64,000 nt of DNA from an archaeon (GTDB lineage: Archaea > Iainarchaeota > Iainarchaeia > CSSED10-239), in assembly GCA_029563035.1 (NCBI GenBank), contig JAKQTP010000123.1:136186-200185 (forward strand), written 5' to 3'. Below, piece by piece: positions 1 through 8,280 of this stretch. Made by a program: the position numbers and the translations under genes. Below the pieces are notes generated by a model. That model saw nothing but the letters and a program-made list of their open reading frames with translations. It had not been told where the DNA came from and made no database searches. The stretch's first letter is position 1, and every line of letters starts with the position of its first letter.

Positions 1-82
1 TCTTTTCCAGCAGTTTACTTTAGATTAGAAAGAGCATTTGAATTGTTGTATTGTTATCTATCAGATTATAAGGAAAGTATTT

Positions 83-295
83 ATGAGGAATGGTAGAAAT
101 ATTTGTATCTATATGTCTGATTATAACCTTTATTGTTCTTTAGATAAAGAGGTTAGAGAACTATATTATAAAAAATATGGTCAAGCTCTTTCCAAAAGCG
201 AAGTGATTAATAAAGGATTAGCAGTTTTAAAAGATACATTAACTAAATCAGAAAATCTTTCTGAGCTACCCAAATATAGCAGGATATTCAAGTGA
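83..295 (+). CDS. Ribbon-helix-helix-like DNA-binding protein
   Basis: Small protein (70 aa from this start). A short beta-like segment (ICIYMSD) is followed by two helices ending SKSEVINKGLAVL, the usual layout of CopG/Arc-type RHH repressors. The ATG at 83 is chosen over one at 38 because AAGGAAAG lies just upstream. Its TGA overlaps the GTG start of the helicase gene (GTGA), so the two are translationally coupled. A role as a local transcription repressor is inference. Confidence 0.55.
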   Translation: MRNGRNICIYMSDYNLYCSLDKEVRELYYKKYGQALSKSEVINKGLAVLKDTLTKSENLSELPKYSRIFK

Positions 296-2745
296 TAATT
301 TCAGATAAAATATATATTCCATTATGTAAGTTAGGTGCTAAAGCAAATGATTTAGCTAAGATTTTTACCTATCAAAATCCAGAATATTTTGAAAAATCTA
401 AAATGGGTTTTAGCACCACAAAATGCAGTCCTTTTCTTGCACATTATGCTTTTCAAGAATCCGAAACAAAGGAAAAATGCATAGTAGTACCTAGAGGTGC
501 TATTAAGAAAGTTAAAACTTTTCTAGAAAAGAATAATATATCCTTACGCCACTTAGATAACAGAAATGAAGGTAAAGATATAGATATCGAGTTAACAGAC
601 ACAAGATTAGAACCCCAGCAGTTAGAAATCATAGAGCTTTTAAAAGCTAATGAGGGTGGATTGATAGAAATGCTACCGGGCGGTGGGAAGACAATTGCTG
701 CTTTGGGTTTTATCTCAAAAGTAAAAAAATCTACTCTTATTCTAGTACATGAACATAGACTTAGAACACAATGGGAAGAAGAAATTAAAAGAAGACTTCA
801 AGGAGATTTTACTTTAGGAAGATTAGATGGTGACGAGAAACGGGAAGGTGATATAACAATCGGAATTATTAATTCCGTTTATCTGATGTATAAAGAAAAT
901 AAAGATATCTTTTCAAAATATGGTGTAGTTATAGTCGATGAATGCTTTCCTTGGTATTCTAAAGTATTAACTAATTCTGGATATAAAAATATTAAAGATG
1001 TACAAAAAGGAGATATTGTTCTAACTACGAATGAGACTACTAAAGAATTAGAATGGAAATCTGTAGTTAACAATATACAAAAAAAATCAAGAAAAAATCT
1101 TATAAGTATAAAACTTAATAATGGTAAAAGTATTGTTTGTACAGAAGATCATAACATATATACTACTAAAGGATGGATATCAGCTAAAAATCTTGTATTA
1201 AATGATGAACTTATTACTGTGGATACTATTATTTATGGAAGAACTATCGAGAAGAAAAAAGAAAAACAAAGTGATTGCAATTATTCCCTGTTACATTTGT
1301 GGAAAAGATGTGGAAATATTATCTGGAACTCAAACAAAGGAAACTTACAGACTGACAGGAAGAGCATATTGTTCAAGGGAATGTTCAAAAGCTTATGTCA
1401 GAAAAACGAGCAGCGAGACAATGACAAGAACAAATTTGAAATATCGAGATATTATTGTCAAAAGAATGTTGGAAAACAATCCTTCAAAGGATCCAGAGAT
1501 AGCAAAAAAAGCTGTACAAAAAAATCGAGAAAATGGTACTTACGATTTAAATTGTTTCGAACATTGCGGAAATGGGCGGGCATGTTCAAAAGAACATCAA
1601 TCTTTATTAGATTCTCTGAATTTCATACAAGATATTTGGATAAAAGAATGTCCAGTTCCTACCAAAATGGGAAGAACTTCAGGATATCCAACTTGTTACA
1701 AATTGGATATTGGTTGCAAAGAATTAAAAATTGGAATAGAAGTAGATGGGGATACTCATTTAAACAAACAACAGATACAATTAGACAAAAAGAAGGATAT
1801 ATTCTTACAAGGATTGGGGTGGAAAGTATTACGCTTTACTCACTCGCAGATTCACGAAAACTTGACATCTTGCGTGGCGAAGATTATGTCTATGATCTTA
1901 CAATAGAAGATAATCATAACTATTTTGTGGAAAATATATTAGTACATAATTGCCATCATACACCAGCAAAAATGTTTGAATTAGTAGTAAATAATATACC
2001 TGCTAAATATAGAATAGGTTTAACAGGTACTGTTAAAAGAAAAGATCAAAAAGAAATATTAATGTTCGATATTTTAGGCCCTGTTCTTATTTCTATAGGA
2101 GCAGAGGACTTGAAACATCGTGTTACTTCTTTTACCTATGAAATAGTAGAGACTAATTGTAAAATAGATGCACCTACAAGAAAACTATGGGCTGATGGTG
2201 CAAGAGTAACAAAAGTAGATTATGTTTCTCTTTTAAGCCTACTGGTTAAAAATCAGCAAAGAAATACTATAATTTTAGAAAAAATTATAGAATCCATAAA
2301 AGAAGGATATAAGCCTTTAATATTATCAGATAGAGTAGATCATTGTAAATATCTTTATCAATATTTATTAGATTTAGGATATAATGTTGTATTATTAATA
2401 GGAGCTACACGCAAGCAATCTAATTGGGAAGAAATCAGACAAGATAATAGCATACAAGCTATTGTAGCACAGCGAAGCATCGCTGAAGAAGGTCTAGATT
2501 ACCCTTCTCTATCCGCACTGCATTTAACCTGTCCATCTACTAATTTACCAAAACTAAAACAAAGAATAGGACGTATTAGACGTGTAGCAGAAGATAAGAT
2601 ATTACTACCTAAAGTATACGATTATGCAGATAATGCAGTACAATTAAAAGATCAATTTGGAAAGCTTCAGTTTCCATTAAAGAGATCGGCAAGATCTCGT
2701 GAAAGTTTTTATAAAAAGTTACAAGAGGAATATGAAAGTGCTTAA
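292..2745 (+). CDS. SF2 DNA/RNA helicase interrupted by an intein
   Basis: 817-codon ORF with a GTG start. Host protein (extein) about 481 aa. Motifs: Walker A LPGGGKT (residues 128-134), Ia VHEHRLRTQW, motif II VIVDE|CHH split by the intein (residues 218-553), motif III LTGT, motif V AEEGLDYPS, motif VI QRIGRIRR. The order fits UvsW/XPB-like superfamily 2 helicases used by phages in recombination-dependent replication and fork remodelling. Without splicing the DECH box is broken, so activity should depend on intein removal. It follows the RHH gene with a 4-bp overlap and precedes a sigma-like gene. Confidence 0.9.
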   Translation: MIISDKIYIPLCKLGAKANDLAKIFTYQNPEYFEKSKMGFSTTKCSPFLAHYAFQESETKEKCIVVPRGAIKKVKTFLEKNNISLRHLDNRNEGKDIDIELTDTRLEPQQLEIIELLKANEGGLIEMLPGGGKTIAALGFISKVKKSTLILVHEHRLRTQWEEEIKRRLQGDFTLGRLDGDEKREGDITIGIINSVYLMYKENKDIFSKYGVVIVDECFPWYSKVLTNSGYKNIKDVQKGDIVLTTNETTKELEWKSVVNNIQKKSRKNLISIKLNNGKSIVCTEDHNIYTTKGWISAKNLVLNDELITVDTIIYGRTIEKKKEKQSDCNYSLLHLWKRCGNIIWNSNKGNLQTDRKSILFKGMFKSLCQKNEQRDNDKNKFEISRYYCQKNVGKQSFKGSRDSKKSCTKKSRKWYLRFKLFRTLRKWAGMFKRTSIFIRFSEFHTRYLDKRMSSSYQNGKNFRISNLLQIGYWLQRIKNWNRSRWGYSFKQTTDTIRQKEGYILTRIGVESITLYSLADSRKLDILRGEDYVYDLTIEDNHNYFVENILVHNCHHTPAKMFELVVNNIPAKYRIGLTGTVKRKDQKEILMFDILGPVLISIGAEDLKHRVTSFTYEIVETNCKIDAPTRKLWADGARVTKVDYVSLLSLLVKNQQRNTIILEKIIESIKEGYKPLILSDRVDHCKYLYQYLLDLGYNVVLLIGATRKQSNWEEIRQDNSIQAIVAQRSIAEEGLDYPSLSALHLTCPSTNLPKLKQRIGRIRRVAEDKILLPKVYDYADNAVQLKDQFGKLQFPLKRSARSRESFYKKLQEEYESA
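943..1950 (+). mobile_element. Intein in the helicase DECH box
   Basis: 336-residue in-frame insertion. It begins with Cys (CFPWYSKVLTNSG, block A), has a block-B-like TEDHNIYT segment, and ends with block F/G residues NHNYFVENILVHN, followed by Cys+1 of the host protein. These are the splicing residues of a class 1 intein. It lies between Glu and Cys of VIVDECHH, an invariant catalytic motif, which is a typical intein site. The middle third in this frame is Lys/Arg/Ser-rich with no recognisable domain, because the DNA there encodes an endonuclease in another frame. Confidence 0.92.
1202..1906 (+). CDS. EDxHD/Vsr-like homing endonuclease nested out of frame in the intein
   Basis: Up to 234 codons, wholly inside the intein and in the +1-shifted frame. 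N-terminal zinc finger C30-x2-C33...C57-x3-C61; middle basic region with further Cys/His; C-terminal nuclease core with D169, E180-x-D182-G-x-x-H186 and the following LGWKVLRF strand. This is the PD-(D/E)xK fold of DUF559/Vsr-like endonucleases, as in the EDxHD homing endonucleases and I-Bth0305I. No strong SD is visible; ATG 1202, ATG 1205 or ATG 1235 could be the start. It probably cuts intein-less alleles of the helicase gene. Confidence 0.85.
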   Translation: MMNLLLWILLFMEELSRRKKKNKVIAIIPCYICGKDVEILSGTQTKETYRLTGRAYCSRECSKAYVRKTSSETMTRTNLKYRDIIVKRMLENNPSKDPEIAKKAVQKNRENGTYDLNCFEHCGNGRACSKEHQSLLDSLNFIQDIWIKECPVPTKMGRTSGYPTCYKLDIGCKELKIGIEVDGDTHLNKQQIQLDKKKDIFLQGLGWKVLRFTHSQIHENLTSCVAKIMSMILQ

Positions 2746-2787
2746 TATATACATGAGCACATATTTGGAGAAGAGATCTATAATTAA

Positions 2788-3558
2788 ATGGATACGCAAG
2801 AACAACAAATTTCTCTCAATGAGAAATCATTAGATAAAAATGCAAAAGTAAGTAGAAATTTTGAAAATAGAACAGAATTGGAAACACAAGAGTTATATGA
2901 TACAATAAAAGAAGCAGTATTGTGTGCTCAAGATCCTCAAAACGATGATTCTGATAAAGCACTGGCCTTTATTGTATTTGTATTTGATCCTCTTATCAGA
3001 AAGATAGCAGGAAAGATCTACTTTTATATCAAAGATTGTGAAGAATATGAGGATATTCTTCAAGAAACTTACGCTACCTTTATACGATTAGTATATGGGT
3101 ATAATCCTTCCATTTCCGCCTTCCCTTATTACATTAGAAATATGTTACCAAGACAAGTTAAAGCATGGAGTCAAAGAACAAAAAGAAAATCTTACATTCC
3201 AGTAGATACTGTTATAGTTGATAATGCAATAGCAGATCCTTTTATGAATAGTAAGGATAGTGTTTATGAGAGATATAATAGCTATGTAATGCAAGAAGAA
3301 TATAAAGAATTTATTATGCAAAGAGCAGAAAGAAAAACAAAGAGTAATACAGTAAAAGAAGTTTGCTATAATTACTTTTTGGGATCTTCCTCGTGTACTC
3401 AACTTGCAAAAAAATTAGGAATTTCATACCACGCAGTCTACGAAATTATACAAAGAATTAAACTGGAACTTCAAGTATTTTTAGAAGAAAATACTCTTAC
3501 AGAACTTGAAGCTAGCAGTATGTTTCAGGATGAGACAAAAATAGATATAGAAAAATGA
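2788..3558 (+). CDS. RNA polymerase sigma-70 family-like factor
   Basis: 256 aa. Residues about 60-135 resemble sigma region 2 (DPLIRKIAGKIYFYI, YEDILQETYATFIRL, FPYYIRNML) and residues about 190-230 form a region-4-like HTH (SCTQLAKKLGISYHAVYEIIQRI). Region 3 is short. It probably directs host polymerase to a class of phage promoters. Its stop overlaps the next small ORF (ATGA). It is one of two sigma-like genes in the window; the other, at 13.1 kb, is FliA/WhiG-like. Confidence 0.75.
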   Translation: MDTQEQQISLNEKSLDKNAKVSRNFENRTELETQELYDTIKEAVLCAQDPQNDDSDKALAFIVFVFDPLIRKIAGKIYFYIKDCEEYEDILQETYATFIRLVYGYNPSISAFPYYIRNMLPRQVKAWSQRTKRKSYIPVDTVIVDNAIADPFMNSKDSVYERYNSYVMQEEYKEFIMQRAERKTKSNTVKEVCYNYFLGSSSCTQLAKKLGISYHAVYEIIQRIKLELQVFLEENTLTELEASSMFQDETKIDIEK

Positions 3559-3710
3559 TAAAAAGTATATTAGTATTAATCTCCAGTGAAATTCATTGGA
3601 AAGTAAAACAAAAGTGTAAGCATAATAAATTGACTATTCAAGAAGTTACAGCTACACTCTTAGAAGAATTTTCTAAAGGAACTTTTGATAGTTTACTAAA
3701 TATCAAATAA
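3555..3710 (+). CDS. Small hypothetical protein (51 aa)
   Basis: Overlaps the sigma gene stop by ATGA and ends before terL. The core WKVKQKCKHNKLTIQEVTATLLEEFSKG resembles the helix-turn-helix part of short RHH/antitoxin-like proteins, but the protein is too short to place firmly. The overlap is the main support for it being real. Confidence 0.5.
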   Translation: MIKSILVLISSEIHWKVKQKCKHNKLTIQEVTATLLEEFSKGTFDSLLNIK

Positions 3711-3749
3711 TACCTTAAAGATTATATTTGTATTATTATTTTTATAACA

Positions 3750-5738
3750 ATGTCAGATTTATTAACTAGCAGATTATTAGATCCCTCGTATTCTCCTTCA
3801 ACTACTACTCTACCCACGTTTTTAACTCCTAGTAAAAAAGAATGCCCAGTACGTTTTACTACAGATATTGTCGAATTCTGTGAGCACGAAGAATTTTTGG
3901 GTACTAAGCTAAGACCACTACAAAAAAACTTTCTTGTCGATTTATATTCATTAGACGATTCCGGATATCCAAAATACGATACAGGTGTTTTTATAGCAGG
4001 TATGCGTGGTGGTAAATCTGCTTTAGCAGCATTTATAGCTGCATTTCAAGTGCACAGATTACTATCTATGAAGGAACCAGCATTAGAGCTGCATCAGATT
4101 AAAGGGCAACGTCTTACTATACAATTTATTGCTAACTCCGAAGCACAAGCGAAAGAAACGGCGTATGCTACCTTTGAAACACTTATTACAGATTCATTTT
4201 GGTATCAAAAGTATATAGGATGGTTAAAAGAGAGAGAAAGAGAAGAACATCTTCCTGTAAATTCATTATTTGAACATAAAGCACAAAGTATAGAATTTTA
4301 TGAAAAGAATGTTGCTATTTTATCGCTAAATTCTAACTCCGCAACTGCAGTAGGTAAAACTTCAGCATGCTGTATATTTGATGAGCTTTCTCGTTTTGAT
4401 GTAGCGGAGAATGATATACAAGCTAAATCACAAAAGCGTGTTGCACAAGCTATTTATGACGGTGTAGCTAAAGCAGCAACATCTCTAATGCCTTTTTCTA
4501 AGGTTGTTACTATTACATCTCCTATGTATGAAGATGATTATGGCATGAGATTATTATATCAATCTGGTACATTTAAAGGCGGAGAACAAAGTGGTATTAT
4601 TCATACTCTAAGAAGGCAATACCCTGATAAAGCAGAAAGAATGCTAGGATATCATTATACTACTTTTGAAATGAATCCTCTAAAGGATGCAAATGGCAAT
4701 ATTATACCAGGTGGATTTAGCCCAGAACAAAGCTTTTTCAAGAGTAAAAGAAATGAGAGTCCAGAAGGTTTTAGAAGAGACTTTCTTGCTATACCACCCT
4801 CAGCAGTAAGTCCTTTCTTTGAATATCCTGAAAGAATAGAATCCTGTATTGTCAAGAATTCACAAGCAGTAATTTTCTTTGATAGGGAATTTCAAGAATC
4901 TGTAGACAGAGATGGATTACCACTAAGTGTTAGACATTATATAGGTAAATCTTTGGAAATAGTTAAGCCCAATAAAATGAAAGATTACTATATATCATGT
5001 GACCAGGGTGAAAAGAAAGATGCGTTTGTTGTAGCAATGGCACACGGAGAAACTATAGCTTATAGAACAGTAAATACAGAAGGAAAAGAAATAGAATATA
5101 CTAGATATAAAGTTATAATAGATTTTATTGAATGTTGGGTTCCAGATCGAGAAAAACGTGTAACAGTATACTTTCCTAATGTAGAAGAAATCATATTTAA
5201 ACTCCACCAAAATTTTAATATTAAGAAAGTAGTATTTGACCAGTGGAATAGTACAGAATCTATTCAAAGATTATTTAGTAAAGGAATAATGACAGAAAAA
5301 ACTAATCCTTCTGAAAATCTAAAGAAATATGAGATTCTTAAGACATTATTTTATAATGGTCTTATAGAAATGCCTCAAAACGATAGGCTACTTAAAGAAT
5401 TACGACAACTTAATTTGATACGTGGTCAGAAAGTTGATCACAGTTCTTCGGGAAGTTCGGATGCCTCCGATGCTCTAGCTAGAGTCGTATTCGAAGTATA
5501 TATAAATGTATTGCAACAAGCGGTGCAAGGTAATGTTATTACTAATCCTATGCAGGTAGGCTTGCCCACATTAAGGGGCATTGCAGGGATGCAAGAATAT
5601 ATGAAGTCTCCTATGATAGCACCTACTGCTGGTTTACCTATTAATAGAACGCCAGGTAGTATAGGAGTAAGCAGTGTTTTTAGTAAAGGAACTAAAGCCC
5701 CAGAACAAAATGTCTTCCCAAATTTTCTACTTAAATAA
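3750..5738 (+). CDS. terL: Terminase large subunit
   Basis: 662 aa DNA-packaging motor. ATPase: Walker A GMRGGKS (about residues 87-93), Walker B CCIFDE (about 206-211). C-terminal RNase H-like nuclease: first Asp in SCDQGEKKDAF, second in VVFDQW, third in SSDASDALARV. It cuts concatemeric DNA and drives it into the prohead. Length is normal for phage TerL and no intein is present. No small terminase is recognised; one of the preceding small genes could fill that role, which is not shown. Confidence 0.93.
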   Translation: MSDLLTSRLLDPSYSPSTTTLPTFLTPSKKECPVRFTTDIVEFCEHEEFLGTKLRPLQKNFLVDLYSLDDSGYPKYDTGVFIAGMRGGKSALAAFIAAFQVHRLLSMKEPALELHQIKGQRLTIQFIANSEAQAKETAYATFETLITDSFWYQKYIGWLKEREREEHLPVNSLFEHKAQSIEFYEKNVAILSLNSNSATAVGKTSACCIFDELSRFDVAENDIQAKSQKRVAQAIYDGVAKAATSLMPFSKVVTITSPMYEDDYGMRLLYQSGTFKGGEQSGIIHTLRRQYPDKAERMLGYHYTTFEMNPLKDANGNIIPGGFSPEQSFFKSKRNESPEGFRRDFLAIPPSAVSPFFEYPERIESCIVKNSQAVIFFDREFQESVDRDGLPLSVRHYIGKSLEIVKPNKMKDYYISCDQGEKKDAFVVAMAHGETIAYRTVNTEGKEIEYTRYKVIIDFIECWVPDREKRVTVYFPNVEEIIFKLHQNFNIKKVVFDQWNSTESIQRLFSKGIMTEKTNPSENLKKYEILKTLFYNGLIEMPQNDRLLKELRQLNLIRGQKVDHSSSGSSDASDALARVVFEVYINVLQQAVQGNVITNPMQVGLPTLRGIAGMQEYMKSPMIAPTAGLPINRTPGSIGVSSVFSKGTKAPEQNVFPNFLLK

Positions 5739-5752
5739 AGGAGATTAAGAAA

Positions 5753-6724
5753 ATGAGCGTTTCCAAACAACGATTACAGGAAATAATGGAATTTTGCTTA
5801 GAACAAGGAGAAGAAAAAACTAGAGAATCTTTTAATATTACAGTATCTACATTGGAAAAGTATAAAAGATTATATAAAGAACAGGTAAGTGATGATATAA
5901 ATAAAAAGATTTATCTTGGACAGATTTTTGAAAGATTTAGCGAAGCAGAACTTAAATCTATAGCAGAAGGATCAAGGATTATACCAGGTGAACATTCATC
6001 TCCAAAATTAAATTTTGATGGTGAGAAAGTAACATTTGGTGCGATGGGTGATACACATATTGGAAGTGTCTATTTCAAAGAAGAATTACTAGAACAAGCA
6101 ATAGAGGAATGTGATAAGCAAAATTGTCAGTTTATTTGTCATACAGGCGATCTAACAGACGGAATGTCTAGAAGACCAGGTCATGTATACGAACTCAAGG
6201 ATATAGGATATCAAAGGCAGAAAGAAAGAGCTGTACGATGCTTTTCACAATGGAGAAAACACTGGTACTTCATAGATGGCAATCATGACCGTTGGTATGT
6301 CGAAAATAATAATTCTGGTGCAATTATAGCAAAAGATATTTGTAATGAATTAAATCACTTTGAACAAGGAGCCACTTTTCTAGGGCATGATGAAGGAATT
6401 ATTACACTAGGTGATATTAAGATTATGTTATGGCATGGAATAGATTCTTCTAGCTATGCTACTTCTTATCGACTGCAAAAACTAGTTGAAGCTTTTTCTG
6501 GCGGTGAGAAACCTAATGTTTTATTGGCAGGGCATGTACATAAACAAGGATACTTTTTTGAAAGAAATATTCATTGTATTAGTACTGGAGCAATATGTTT
6601 ACAAAGCAGATGGATGCGAGGAAAGAGGCTGGCAAATCACAGCGGATTTTGGATCATTACGATGTGGATGAATGAAAAAGGAGTAAGTAAATTTCAACCA
6701 ACTTGGTATCCATTTTACATGTAA
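5753..6724 (+). CDS. Calcineurin-like metallophosphoesterase
   Basis: 323 aa with a strong SD (AAAGGAG). Metal-binding motifs in order: GDTHIG, GDLTDG, GNHDRW, GHVH (residues about 101-265), as in the MPP superfamily of phosphodiesterases and nucleases. The first ~80 residues include a possible HTH (TRESFNITVSTLEKYKRLY), so DNA binding is possible. It follows terL by 14 bp and is the last plus-strand gene before a terminator. A second MPP gene lies on the minus strand at 8.3-9.3 kb. Substrate unknown. Confidence 0.88.
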   Translation: MSVSKQRLQEIMEFCLEQGEEKTRESFNITVSTLEKYKRLYKEQVSDDINKKIYLGQIFERFSEAELKSIAEGSRIIPGEHSSPKLNFDGEKVTFGAMGDTHIGSVYFKEELLEQAIEECDKQNCQFICHTGDLTDGMSRRPGHVYELKDIGYQRQKERAVRCFSQWRKHWYFIDGNHDRWYVENNNSGAIIAKDICNELNHFEQGATFLGHDEGIITLGDIKIMLWHGIDSSSYATSYRLQKLVEAFSGGEKPNVLLAGHVHKQGYFFERNIHCISTGAICLQSRWMRGKRLANHSGFWIITMWMNEKGVSKFQPTWYPFYM

Positions 6725-6734
6725 GTAATCTATA

Positions 6735-6770
6735 AAACAAAATGCAGTAGTTAACTACTGCATTTTGTTT
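6735..6770. terminator. Bidirectional terminator, 36-bp perfect palindrome
   Basis: Perfect inverted repeat centred between 6752 and 6753 (core ATGCAGTAG/CTACTGCAT) with A-rich and T-rich arms. Either transcript forms a stem ending in U-rich sequence. It lies between convergent gene ends (plus gene ending 6724, minus gene ending 6846), as expected for a shared terminator. Confidence 0.85.
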
Positions 6771-6786
6771 GTTTAGCATATCTTAT

Positions 6787-6840
6787 CACAACTTGACGGA
6801 TCTTATCTCAACCCAACCCAACGTAATAAATTGAAACTCA
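6787..6840 (-). repeat. Degenerate pentamer repeat tract 1
   Basis: Between the terminator and the end of the next minus gene. Units of the form AACNN recur on the plus strand (AACCC, AACCC, AACGT), weaker than in the four following tracts. Confidence 0.55.
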
Positions 6841-6845
6841 TTATA

Positions 6846-7154
6846 CTATACCTTATCTGATATACAATTTTTTTCTAATAGAAAACTATTCTCGTTTATT
6901 TCTGACTCTTCTTGAAAAACAGGAATAGTAATAATCTTTTTCTTTCTTAAAGAAAGAAGATCCGAATCACTAATTTCAATAGTTTTAGAAACTATTTTTG
7001 TAGAAAAGAAAAATCCTGGATATTTCATTCCATTTTCTGTTTCAAATACTTGAAGATAAACATTATCGTGATCTCTCCAGTAATATTCATCTTTATTGAG
7101 ATTTAAATCTTTATAATCTTTTTTAACACTAAAACTAGCAGGAACTTTTTTCAT
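6846..7154 (-). CDS. Hypothetical protein
   Basis: 102 aa, preceded by a good SD (AAGGAGA). Lysine-rich, with an aromatic middle (YYWRDHDNVYLQVFETENGMKY); no family recognised. First gene of the minus-strand block after the terminator, flanked on both sides by pentamer repeat tracts. Confidence 0.6.
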   Translation of the reverse strand: MKKVPASFSVKKDYKDLNLNKDEYYWRDHDNVYLQVFETENGMKYPGFFFSTKIVSKTIEISDSDLLSLRKKKIITIPVFQEESEINENSFLLEKNCISDKV

Positions 7155-7170
7155 TATTTTAACAATCTCC

Positions 7171-7290
7171 TTAACTTAATATAACTTAATATAACTGAAC
7201 GTAACCCAACGTAACTCAACTCAACTGAATTAAACATAACCTAACTCAACGTAACTCAACTGAATTAAACTGAATTAAACATAACCTAAC
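7171..7290 (-). repeat. Degenerate pentamer repeat tract 2
   Basis: About 120 bp of AACNN-like units on the plus strand (AACTT, AACGT, AACCC, AACTC). A longer unit, CTGAATTAAACATAACCTAA, occurs twice. It fills the gap between two minus genes; on the transcript it reads as GUU every five bases. Confidence 0.8.
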
Positions 7291-7866
7291 TTACTCTTCT
7301 ATATACTCAATAGATTTAACATTAAATCTACCGTAGTATCCATTTTGACTTGGTCTGAATCTTAATAATCCTATAAATTTACCTGCTACATCTAAATGCC
7401 TTTCAAATACCTTTCCACCTTGGGTGGTAGCAATAGATTCATCAATTATAAAAAACTTTGCTTTTCCAGACCAAGATTCTATCTTTGGAAAAATTCTAGG
7501 TACACGTGTTGTACCACCTCTTGTTCCATCTGCAGGAACAAGCAATCTTTCACCTTGAACATCCTCTTTCTTAATAGAAAGAACAATGGGATCTACCACC
7601 ATAAGACCTGCTTCAAATTTCTTGGTCCAAGTCTTCTTACCTTCGCCTTCAATTCTTTCAGACAAATACTTTGCTGCATTTGTCAGACAGTTTTTTAGAG
7701 CCATTGGAGGAATAATTACATAACCTTCTTCATTGTAATGCATTCTTTCCTTCCAAGTTCTCTCTTCATAATCTGCATTCTTCTCTCCTTCTTTCTTTGG
7801 AACTTCATAATACTTTGAAAAACTTAAAGGACTTGCTCCTTCAATTTCAACTATTGCTGCTTTCAT
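7291..7866 (-). CDS. Conserved-looking phage protein, function unknown
   Basis: 191 aa. Features include VIIPPMALKNCLTNAAKYL, a VPADGTRGGTTRVPRIFP segment and a C-terminal FRPSQNGYYGRF motif. The pattern suggests an alpha/beta domain remotely like RAMP/Cas7-type folds, but I cannot support that beyond appearance. Pentamer repeats lie on both sides. Confidence 0.7.
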   Translation of the reverse strand: MKAAIVEIEGASPLSFSKYYEVPKKEGEKNADYEERTWKERMHYNEEGYVIIPPMALKNCLTNAAKYLSERIEGEGKKTWTKKFEAGLMVVDPIVLSIKKEDVQGERLLVPADGTRGGTTRVPRIFPKIESWSGKAKFFIIDESIATTQGGKVFERHLDVAGKFIGLLRFRPSQNGYYGRFNVKSIEYIEE

Positions 7867-7910
7867 TTACTTTTACCTCATTTATTTTAAAATATTTTAC
7901 CTTACTATAC

Positions 7911-7982
7911 CGAAATCCAACTCAACGTAACACAACCCAACACAACTTAACTCAACGAAACGCAACGCAACCAAACTTAATT
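7911..7982 (-). repeat. Degenerate pentamer repeat tract 3
   Basis: About 70 bp of AACNN units (AACTC, AACGT, AACAC, AACCC, AACGC) between two minus genes. Same periodicity and composition as the other tracts. Confidence 0.8.
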
Positions 7983-7994
7983 AGTTTATAAGTT

Positions 7995-8195
7995 CTAGTG
8001 CAAATACTTTACAGATTCTTTTTCTATTTTTGCTCTAACAATTTGACATTCTTCTATTTCTAAAGAATAATCATATTTAGAAAATAGAGAAGTAACATTA
8101 ACATATATCCACCAAAAGAAATTTTGTATTCTTGTAGGATAGTATCCTTTATCTAACATATCTTTATAATATTGTAGTTTCTTTTTTATATTCAT
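7995..8195 (-). CDS. Small hypothetical protein
   Basis: 66 aa, Lys/Tyr-rich, with an aromatic core (IQNFFWWIYVNVTSLF). The N-terminal MNIKKKLQYYKDMLDKGY may be helical. No family recognised. Bracketed by pentamer tracts 3 and 4. Confidence 0.55.
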   Translation of the reverse strand: MNIKKKLQYYKDMLDKGYYPTRIQNFFWWIYVNVTSLFSKYDYSLEIEECQIVRAKIEKESVKYLH

Positions 8196-8206
8196 ATAAT
8201 TCTTAC

Positions 8207-8271
8207 CTTAACTGAACTCAACTCAACAAAACTCAACCAAACTCAACTCAACTAAACAGAACCGACTGCAA
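8207..8271 (-). repeat. Degenerate pentamer repeat tract 4
   Basis: About 65 bp of AACTC, AACAA and AACCA units on the plus strand between two minus genes. Confidence 0.78.
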
Positions 8272-8280
8272 CATATCACT

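Noticed and set aside
7291..7866. Cas7/RAMP-like protein
   Set aside because: Only a vague resemblance in the IPPMALKN region; no glycine-rich RAMP loop and no CRISPR context.
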